A stretch of DNA of 64,000 bases from Neostapfia colusana (Eukaryota; Streptophyta; Magnoliopsida; Poales; Poaceae), in NCBI GenBank assembly GCA_030760725.1, contig JASWHV010000012.1, positions 82,782,968 through 82,846,967 of the forward strand, written 5' to 3'. Under the pieces are notes generated by a model. The model was not told the DNA's origin. It did not search any database and saw only the letters and a list, made by a program, of their open reading frames with translations. Below, piece after piece: positions 56,646 through 64,000 of the stretch (positions are counted from its first letter, which is position 1; each line of letters opens with the position of its first letter). The position numbers and the translations under genes were made by a program.

Positions 56646-57473
56646 GAGCAAAAATAGGTCAGTACTTTCTTTTCGTAATGAACCCCATAGAGTCCAGGAG
56701 CAGCGCTCGGAGCAGCTAAACCCCAGGGGACGGTCCAGGACTACGTTCAGCTTTGCCTGGTTCCGACTCCAAGCGCGTAGAGTCTTGCTTCCCCTCTTAA
56801 TGGGGTGGGTCGTGGCCTCCATGTTTAGCCTGCCTTCCTCCTATGGAAGGTTGTACGAAAAGAAGTCTGCCCTACTTTGCTCTTTCCTTGTACTCATTTG
56901 AATTGTGAATTGAGTTATTTTTTATCACCCTTGCAGTACATGGTTGCCATGTGCTCAGCTCCCCCTCTCTACAAATCTCTAAGCATCAAGCATATGGTTG
57001 GGGGCTGTAAGTCAAATAAGACTGTGAGACAAGGGAGGGGGAGCCCCCAAGGAGAATTACGTTTCCTCTACCTGTGTGCAGGACTTCCAGGTTGCGGCAA
57101 CGAGGACTGCGTGAAGTAGGGGGAAAGGAGCTACCAACTACTTCAACCCGGGGCTAGAGGGGGCGGGACCCGGGGGCCCCACGTGTCCAGCAGGCCCGGA
57201 ACTTTCTCCTTCCTTGAGAGGGGCTCCAGGCTCACCACGTGGCAGGCGGAAGCCGGACCTACCCCCGCGGTGGAAGAGCTCCGAAAGCCCTGCGTGTTCA
57301 ACATGGCCGGGGCTCCCGTCGCCGCAGTAAAAGCAATCATCAAGTGAGCGCACGCTCTCACGACCCCGCGGCCGTTCGTGCTCCGGCAGCGGCCAAGTCG
57401 GGACTTAGAGAAAGTGCGCGGATCGGAAGAGACGGAGGTCCCACCTTGGGCTCGCTATCTCCCCCAAGATGGG
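56646..57473 (+). other. Tat-3 3' internal region with aORF deletion scar
   Basis: Sequence similar to 6140-6540 of Tat-1 runs to about 57318 (GGGCTCCCG). It then joins directly to sequence equivalent to 12190 onward of Tat-1 (CCGCAGTAAAAGC). About 2.3 kb, the whole aORF, is missing compared with Tat-1 without its solo LTR. G-box modules occur at 57180-57290. Confidence 0.82.
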
Positions 57474-57485
57474 CCCGGGGGCCAC
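57474..57485 (+). other. Polypurine-tract position of Tat-3
   Basis: The purine-rich but C-interrupted sequence AGATGGGCCCGGGGGCCA directly precedes the LTR, and is the same in Tat-1 and, inverted, Tat-4. It is an unusual tract, so the exact primer is uncertain. Confidence 0.55.
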
Positions 57486-58583
57486 TGTCGGTACCTAAGA
57501 TATGGGGTACCCCCGCGCACAGGGTGAAATGCCTAAGGTGCTCGCCCTTCTCCGCAGGGAGAGCTCCGAAGGCGCCACGCGTCTGGCGGGGCCGGACCTC
57601 CCTCTCCTCAGAGGAGAGCTCCGGGCCCGCCACGTGGCATACGGAAGCCGGACCTCCCCCTCCGCGGGAGAGAGGTCCGAAGACGCCACGTGTCCAGCGG
57701 GGCCGGACCTCCCTCTCCTCAGAGGTGAGCTCCGGGCCCGCCACGTGGCATGCAGAAGCCGGACCTCCCCCTCCGCGGGAGAGAGGTCCGAAGGCGCCAC
57801 GCGTCCAGCGGGCCCGGACCTCCCTCTCCTCAGAGAAGAGCTCCGGACCCACCACGTGGCTGGAAGAACGGTGCTGCCTGCCCCTGAGCGGTAGGCAGCG
57901 GGCGTAAAGGGGCCCCTCACCTTGCCCGTACAAGGTATTCAATACCCGCGTCTTCCCAAGACGCGGAAAAGCGGAGCACGCGCCTGTCAGGTGCCGTTGC
58001 GTCCAGTCGCATCACAGACTGGCGCGCGGTGTCAGGACCTGCCAGGTAATAAACGCCGCGACAAGACATCCCATGCCGCCTGCGCCGTCATCAACCACTA
58101 TGACTAGTGCGCGGCGTGGGCAGGGCGGCAAAATGAAGACTCAGAAGCCTTCGACCAGAGGCAACCACCGGCGTAACTACAGATACGGTAGATAATAGAC
58201 AATCTTCCCGGAACCACCTGTCGGGTCCCGGCTTCCCTTGTAAGCCGCCCGAGCCTTGGACTATAAAAGGCTCGGGTAGGCGTCGATAGCAAGGGTTCGC
58301 ATTCTGCAACTCATACGCTAGCCATACACTCTCAAGCTGTAACTCATCCCCAAGCTCAGGCCCCCGGCCCTGAGCAGCAAGCAATACAGCGAGCTCCATA
58401 GCTCGCCGTGGACGTAGGGTTTTACGCTCCGGCGGCCTGAACCACGTAAAACTCCCCGTGTCAAGCTCTCACTAACTCATCCATCCGCGCAAGCTCTCCG
58501 CTAGGAACTAGCCCCTCCGAAAAAGAACCTCCGCGGGCTGCCCAGTGCAGGCCCGGGGGAAGTGTCGATCGCACACTTCGACA
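57486..58583 (+). repeat. 3' LTR of Tat-3 (1,098 bp)
   Basis: TGTCGGTACC to CTTCGACA. Near-identical to the 5' LTR; differences include G/A near 57498, TA for GG near 57943, and one A fewer near 58523. TATAAAA at 58262-58268. Confidence 0.97.
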
Positions 58584-59145
58584 GCACCTACCAGGGGGCC
58601 GCTACGGGATCGTGCAAGACCGAAACCCCAAGGTAAGAATCAAAGAACTAGACCTCACAGGGGCGTGGCCCGAAGGTCCCACGTGTCCAGCGGGGCCAGA
58701 CCTTCCACCTCCTTGAGGGGGAGCTCCGAGCCCGCCGTGTGGTCAACAAAAGCCAGACCCCCCCCCTCCGCGGGGAGAGGTCCGAGGAGTCCACGTGCCC
58801 CGCAAGCCCAGACCTCCCCTCAGAGGGGAGCTCCGGGCCCGCCACATGGCCAACAGGCCCAGACCCCCTCCGATCTCGTAAGGCGGGTCCTGGAGGCCTC
58901 CGGAGCCCTTAGTATACAGTGAGGACCCGGAGAAGGTGTCTGTGCAGAGCTTCGAGATTGGTCAAGGCCTCCGAGTACCTTGCGGAGCTAAGGACTCGGC
59001 CAGGAAAAAGCCAGGAAGAAGACTAGGACATGCAGACACAGAAAGAAACAGGAGTATGTTCATACAAAGGCTCCACGAGCTGGGCTACAGACTCAACAAA
59101 AATAAAAAAGGAAGTACAGGGCCCTGTGGCCACGGGGGCAGATGC
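58584..59145 (+). other. Tat-2 3' internal region, right part, with G-box modules
   Basis: Resumes after Tat-3 (GCACCTACCAGG). It holds CACGTGTCC, CGTGTGGTC, CACGTGCCC and CACATGGCC modules at 58680-58850 in GGAGCTCCG contexts, then a stretch similar to 6640-6828 of Tat-1 leading to the end of the aORF. Confidence 0.7.
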
Positions 59146-59805
59146 CTAAGAGTCCCCGGACTCCCGATGAAACCTGGAGGCCACGAGGGCGGCCAAGTCC
59201 TCGGCCTCGGCCCTGGCAGCTTCCTCCCGATCGGCGACGGGTCCTAGACGGACTGGCCCCAGAGGAAAGGAAGGGTCTCGGCTCAAGAAGCACGACAGAA
59301 TGTGCATAGCGACCTCCTTCGCAAGGCCCCGACCTTCCGCTTCAAGCTCGTCGGCGATCACTGTTTTGAGCCGACCCAGCTCGTCGCCAATGGACTCAAG
59401 TGCCGGGATTGCTTCGGACATCGGCCGCGCCGGAGCCTCCACCTGCACAGGGCTGAAGCCAAGAGGAGCCAAGGCGGACCCCGCCTTGGCAATAAAGCCC
59501 CAGACTGCCTGGGCCTCAGCAGACCGCAAGGACTGGAGCTTCTCCACCTCTTGGCGAGCCGCCAGCTCGCGATCCATCACCGCCTGGCGCTCCTGGGAGA
59601 ACTGCTCCTCCCTCGTGGCAACAGCCGACTCACGGAGCTCCAGCTCCTCGGTCCGAGCCCTTAGCTCCTCCACTTTGGCCCTCAGCCGGGCGGTGGTCTT
59701 CTCCTCCTCGGCCACGACAGCGCGTTCCCGATCGGCGACGGCGCACTCCTGACGGGCTGCCTGCATCTGCAACTCCTCCGCGGCGGCGGAACGCTCCTTG
59801 GCTTT
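59146..59805 (-). pseudogene. aORF of Tat-2, C-terminal part, cut by Tat-4
   Basis: The minus-strand frame runs from the Tat-4 junction (KERSAAAEELQMQ) to the stop at 59146. It contains a long Glu/Ala/Arg coiled-coil and the conserved C-terminal block (GSALAPLGFSPVQ, AIPALESIGDELGRLK, ELEAEGRGLAKEVAMHIL, DPSFPLGPVR, ALVASRFHRESG) shared with Tat-1 and Tat-4 but clearly diverged. The apparent N-terminal residues before KERS come from Tat-4 LTR sequence and are not real. Confidence 0.85.
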
Positions 59806-60904
59806 TGTCGAAGTGTGCGATCGACACTTCCCCCGGGCCTGCACTGGGCAGCCCGTGGAGGTTCTTTTTTCGGAGGGGCTAGTTCCTAGCGGAGAGCTTG
59901 CGCGGATGGACGAGTTAGTGAGAGCTTGACACGGGAAGTTTTACGTGGTTCAGGCCGCCGGAGCGTAAAACCCTACGTCCACGGCGAGCTATGGAGCTCG
60001 CTGTATTGCTTGCTGCTCAGGGCCGGGGGCCTGAGCTTGGGGGTGAGTTACAGCTTGAGAGTGTATGGCTAGCGTATAAGTTGCAGAATGCGAACCCTTG
60101 CTATCGACGCCTACCTGAGCCTTTTATAGTCCAAGGCTCGGGCGGCTTACAAGGGAAGCCGGGACCCGACAGGTGGTCCCGGGAAGATTGTCTATTATCT
60201 ACCGTATCTGTAGTTATGCCGGTGGTTGCCTCTGATCGAAGGCTTCTGAGTCTTCCTTTTGCCGCCCTGCCCATGCCGTGCGCCAGTCGTAGTGGTTGAT
60301 GACGGCGCAGGCGGCATGGGATGTCTTGTCGCGGCGTTTATTACCTGTCAGGTTCTGACACCGCGCGCCAGTCTGTGATGCGACTGGACGCAACGGCACC
60401 TGACAGGCGCGTGCTCCGCGTTTCCGCGTCTTGGGAAGACGCGGGCCTTGAATTCCTTGTACGGGCAAGGTGAGGGGCGCCTTTACGCCCGCTGCCTACC
60501 GCCCGGGGGCAGGCAGCACCGTTCTTCCAGCCACGTGGCGGGTCCGGAGCTCTTCTCTGAGGAGAGGGAGGTCCGGCCCCGCTGGACGCGTGGCGCCTTC
60601 GGACCTCTCTCCCGCGGAGGGGGAGGTCCGGCTTCTGCATGCCACGTGGCGAGCCTGGAGCTCACCTCTGAGGAGAGGGAGGTCCGGCCTCGCAGGACGC
60701 GTGGCGTCTTCGGACCTCTCTCCCGCGGAGGGGGAGGTCCGGCTTCTGTATGCCACGTGGCGGGCCCGGAGCTCTCCTCTGAGGAGAGGGAGGTCCGGTC
60801 CCGCCAGACGCGTGGCGCCTTCGGAGCTCTCCCTGCGGAGAAGGGCGAGCACCTTAGGCATTTTACCCTGTGCGCGGGGGTACCCCATATCTCAGGTACC
60901 GACA
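59806..60904 (-). repeat. 3' LTR of Tat-4 (1,099 bp)
   Basis: Inverse of the Tat-3 LTR, from TGTCGAAGTG to GGTACCGACA on the plus strand, with TATA at 60122-60128 (minus) and the phased module array at 60530-60830. It is closely similar to the Tat-3 LTRs. Confidence 0.95.
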
Positions 60905-61395
60905 GTGGCCCCCGGGCCCATCTCGGGGGAGATAGCGAGCCCGAGGTGGGACCTCCGTCTCTTCCGATCCGCGCACTTTCTCTATGTCCCGACTTGACCG
61001 CTGCTGGAGCACGAACGGCCACGGGGTCGTGAGAGCGTGCGCCCACTTGATGATTGCTTTTACTGCGGTGGTTCCCAAGGCTGCCACTTCTGCACGTTGC
61101 GGCGCTTTCTTCGGGAACTGCCGAAGGGCCTTGCCGGCTCATCTTCTTAGGAGACTGACTCCTTGCCCCCACCGCTCCAGTTAAGCGGCTTGGGCCCACC
61201 CGTCATCGGCACTCGGTCTAGGAACCGAAGCGGTTGCGGGTGCGGGGTATTCGAAGAGTTCCGAATCGCTTGGAACTGCACCGGGAAGCTTTTTAGAGGG
61301 GGTCTCACCCACGTTGTAGCTTCCCTTCGCACTTCTCTGCGTTTCTTCTTGGACTCTTGCGCTTTTGCTTTCTTGCCTTTGAGCTCTCCCTTGCC
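60905..61395. other. Tat-4 spacer upstream of the aORF
   Basis: Equivalent to 11870-12359 inverted. It starts with the purine-rich tract (minus strand) and should contain the aORF promoter on the plus strand; no clear TATA box seen. Confidence 0.6.
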
Positions 61396-63125
61396 ATGGC
61401 TTCCAACCCGCTGCCAGAGAAGAAACGCGCCCGATCTCCTCCAGCAACGGCGCCGGTCCCAAGTCGGGATTCTGGGGTGCCTGACACCCCCTCCGGTGGC
61501 GACTCGAAGAGGCCCCGGGCTGATGTGCTAGGGGAAGCCTCTGCGGCGTCCCCTGTTCCGCCAGTCCAAGCGACTGCGGAGCGGTCGTCGGAGACGGTAG
61601 CGGGCTCTGGAAATCCTACCCCGGCTCGGAAGTCGGGGTTCAGAGCCCGCTGGAGTGTCCGCGCTTCCCGGTCTTCCCCGTCTTGGGGGAATCTGTGCCG
61701 ATGCGCTCGGAGCCAGGGGCGACTGCTGCGGCCGCCAGGCCAGCGCAGACTTCTCCTGTTCCGGTGTGCCCGGACTCCGCGGCGGCGCCGTCTCTTCCTG
61801 CCGAGACGGTTACCGCGGCCCCCGAGCCAGCACAGGTAGATCCTGCACTAGGCGGCCTGGCTTCTTCTCCAGCTCCGTCTTCCCCGGCTCATCCCCCTCC
61901 TCAGGTCAAGGAGCCTGAAGCTGAAGAAAGTCCGGCTGGCCCAGCTGCTAGGGCCGCTGGGCCAGTTTCTCCTGATCGGCGTCTCGTCTCGGCGGCTGGC
62001 GTGCCGGCTCTTCCCGAGGACGAGGTAATGGAGGAGGTCGGAGGGACTGCCCCAGCTTCTGTTGCTCCATTGCCTCTGGCGGACGCCTTTGCGCTCGCCG
62101 AGTCAAGCGTCCGGCAGGTCTTGGCTGCACTAGGGCGCGAGCGGGAGGAGTATATGGTTGAACGGGACCGCCTCCTCACCTGGGGGAACCTTTTGCGGGA
62201 GAGGACCGCGAAGGTTAAGAGCGAGCTCGACTCCAGGCGGGAGTTGCTCGACTTCCGGGAAACGCTCGTCGACCGGATGAAGCGGGCTGTTGACCGCATG
62301 GACACCTAGTCGCGGCGGATCAACAGGGAGGCCCTGGAGGCTCACGCCCGGGCCGAAGAGAGCCTCTCAGCTGCTGTGGAAATACGGCAGCGGTTGGAGC
62401 GCCGCGAACTCGCCGTTGAGGAGCGGGAGCGTTCCGTGGCAGCTGAGGCAGAGAGGGTCGCCGCGCAGCTGGCTGCGGGCGAGGATGACCTCCGAGCTCG
62501 GATGGAGGAACTGGAGATTCTGAAGGCAGACCTCGACTTGAGGGATGAACAGGTCTCCCATGATCGCCGGGCGGTCTTGGACCGCGAGTTGACTGCCGGC
62601 TTCAGGGCCGCTGAGTTGGAGCGGCTAGCCGAGACCCTCCGCCTTCGGGAGAGTTCCCTGGTGGCCCAGGAGAAGAAATTCTCCGAGAGGAACCTGGAGG
62701 CTCTGCGTGCGGCCTGCCGCGAGCTGGAGGAACTCTCAGCCTTACGGTCCTCCAAGGCCCTTGCGGTCTCAAGCTTCATGGATCGGGCGGGGTCCGCCCT
62801 GATCCCTCTTGGTTTCAGTCCGGTGAGGGCCGCAACTCCCGCATTGCAGGTGGCAGAGGTGATCCCTGCATTGGAGTCGATCGGCGCCAAGCTGGACAGA
62901 CTCGACTCGGTGGTCGCCAGCGAGCTTGAAGCCGAGGGCCGCGGCTTAGCTTTAGAGGTCGCCTCGCATGTGCTGGCCTGCTTCAAGAGCCGCGACCCCT
63001 CTTTCTCACTGGAGCCAGCAAGAGAGGGCCCAGCCGCGGAGCGGGAGGAAGCTGCCAGGGCTGAAGTCGAGGATGTGGCCGCCCTTGTAGCAGCAAGGTT
63101 CCGGCGAGAGCCGGGTGGTCCTTAG
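61396..63125 (+). pseudogene. aORF of Tat-4, coiled-coil protein, one frameshift and one nonsense codon
   Basis: ATG at 61396 (MASNPLPEKKRARS). A 1-nt loss near 61685 shifts the frame relative to Tat-1, and a TAG replaces a Gln codon at 62307-62309; stop at 63123-63125. Length matches the Tat-1 aORF. Regions: basic KKRARSPP start, Pro/Ala/Ser-rich segment, long coiled-coil (about 62060-62760), and C-terminal block (GSALIPLGFSPVRAA, ALESIGAKLDRLDSVV, LALEVASHVLACFKSRDPSF). It is antisense to the element's gag-pol direction. No enzymatic motif recognised. Confidence 0.85.
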
Positions 63126-64000
63126 GACTTGCTTTTCCCTTTTTTATCGAGTCTGTAGTCCAGCTCAATGAGCCTTGCTTAAATTGACTCTCTTGGATAC
63201 TTGTGTCTGTGATGCTTTTCCCTCCTTCTTGGCTTTGCCTGGCTGAGTCCTTAGCTCCGCAAGGTACTCAGAGGTCATTTCCAATCTCGGAGCTTCGCTC
63301 AGACACCCCCCGGGTCCTAACTGTGTTAGGGGCCCCCGGAGGTCTCCGAACCTCGCCCTATGGGGGGGCTCCAAATCTGCCGGCCACGTGGTGGGTCCGG
63401 AGCTCCTCCTTAAGAGACGGGAGCTCCGGTCATGTTGGACACGTAGGGCTTTCGGAGCCCTCCCGCTGAGGGGGGAGGTCCGGTTCCTGCCTGCCACGTG
63501 GCGAGCCCGGAGCCCTCAAGGAAGGAGTTCCGGGCCTGCTGGACATGCGGGGCCCCCGGGCCCTGCCCCTCTGGGGGGGGCAGGTCCTGGTCCTTCCAGT
63601 CCCAGGCCGGTGTAGCTGGTAGCTCCTTTCCCCCCGCTTCATGCAGTCCCTGTTGCCGTGACCTGAAGGTCCTGCACACAGGTAGAGGAAACGTAATTCT
63701 CCTCGGGGGGTCCTCCCCTCCTGTCTCCTAGTCTTATCCGTCTTATGGTCCTGACCCGCTATACGGGGCTTGGGCAATTCTGTGCACGAGGCGCCGGAGC
63801 TCCGGCTCCCTCCGAGGTCCGGGTACGGCCGTCCGATCCCTAGTACCGGGCCATGCACTGGGGAAGCAGAGTGCACGCGCTTTGGGTTCATGACCAGGCA
63901 AAGCGGACGTACTCCCCTGGACCTCCGGGGAGCAGGATGCACATGCTTTGGGCTCTGGGCCGGCTAAGCTGGATACGCACCCTGGACCCCCCATGCACAA
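63126..64000. other. Tat-4 3' internal region to window end
   Basis: Reverse complement of 6104-6828 (Tat-1) up to about 63830, with G-box modules CACGTGG near 63380 and 63495 and CACGTAG near 63440. The last 170 bp contain repeats of an about 62-bp unit (GCGCTTTGGGTTCATG... and GCTTTGGGCTCTGGGC...). No supported gene. Confidence 0.6.

Larger units (their letters stand above)
49323..58583 (+). mobile_element. Tat-3, full-length young Tat-lineage element (9,261 bp), TSD GCACC
   Basis: Two LTRs of 1,099 and 1,098 bp, primer site, gag-pro and pol, a short 3' region and a purine-rich tract. GCACC at 49318-49322 and 58584-58588 is a perfect target duplication. The LTRs differ at about 15 positions by eye. 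Domain order gag, protease, RT, RNase H, second RNase H, integrase is diagnostic of the Tat lineage (RIRE2/Grande relatives). A frame break in pol and the lack of an aORF are its only obvious defects. Confidence 0.95.
42652..59805 (+). mobile_element. Tat-2, old Tat-lineage element, split by Tat-3 and broken by Tat-4
   Basis: 5' LTR (42652-43746), primer site, gag-protease, decayed pol and 3' region (to 49322), continuing after the Tat-3 insertion at 58584-59805 with the aORF. It ends at 59806 where the Tat-4 LTR begins; its own 3' LTR is not in the window. The predicted target duplication on the left is GCATG (42647-42651). Confidence 0.85.
59806..64000 (-). mobile_element. Tat-4, minus-strand Tat-lineage element, 3' part
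   Basis: 3' LTR (59806-60904, minus), purine-rich tract (60905-60925), aORF on the plus strand and further 3' internal sequence to the window end. gag-pol and the 5' LTR lie beyond the right edge. The LTR enters the aORF of Tat-2; the predicted duplication is GCTTT (59801-59805), with its partner outside the window. Confidence 0.88.

Noticed and set aside
59806..59844. Start Met of the 232-aa minus-strand ORF at 59844
   Set aside because: The first 13 codons lie in the Tat-4 LTR; they are not part of the original aORF.

Overview
The window looks like heterochromatic nuclear DNA of a grass (Poaceae, possibly panicoid; the subfamily is a guess). I find no ordinary host gene, tRNA or rRNA. Essentially all 64 kb is nested transposable elements plus one satellite block. 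Evidence: long GC-rich Ty3/gypsy LTRs of the TGTAACACCC type, Tat-lineage polyproteins with a second (archaeal-type) RNase H, a Tekay/Del chromovirus pol with a chromodomain, CACTA TNP2/TnpA remains, and perfect 5-bp target duplications at several insertions. Lineage names come from motifs read by eye; no database search was run.

Layout. 1-6103: 3' part of a Tekay-like element (pol plus 3.3-kb LTR), inserted in a Tat element (Tat-1) whose 3' part fills 6104-13450. Tat-1 carries an antisense coiled-coil ORF (aORF) split by a Tekay-family solo LTR (7038-10351, TSD GCTGG). 13451-15277: satellite-like array of about 68-bp units. 15278-21884: LTR of another family ('family A') carrying a G-box array and split by a 4.1-kb solo LTR (16354-20470, TSD GAATA). 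21885-24750: a 2.9-kb imperfect palindrome made of two Tekay-type LTR 5' parts. 24751-29005: a rearranged minus-strand Tekay-like element. 29006-33271: its LTR-like 5' flank, split by a family A solo LTR (29524-32577). 33272-37985: truncated CACTA element. 37986-42651: Ty3/gypsy element in apparent tandem arrangement, cut by Tat-2. 42652-49322 and 58584-59805: Tat-2, an old decayed Tat element, split by Tat-3. 49323-58583: Tat-3, a full-length young Tat element (TSD GCACC, LTRs about 1-2% apart by eye). 59806-64000: Tat-4, minus strand, inserted in the aORF of Tat-2.

How the parts relate. Tat-3 is the only element here that looks close to complete: gag-pro and pol lie in one frame separated by a UAG codon that Tat-2 also has, but an indel breaks its pol in the RNase H region, and it has lost the aORF by deletion. 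The aORF lies antisense between pol and the 3' LTR in Tat-1, Tat-2 and Tat-4. A short module of about 55 bp centred on CACGTG or ACGCGT recurs in Tat LTRs, in Tat 3' internal regions and in the family A LTRs; it is the most striking regulatory-looking signal in the window. Relative order of insertion can be read from the nesting.
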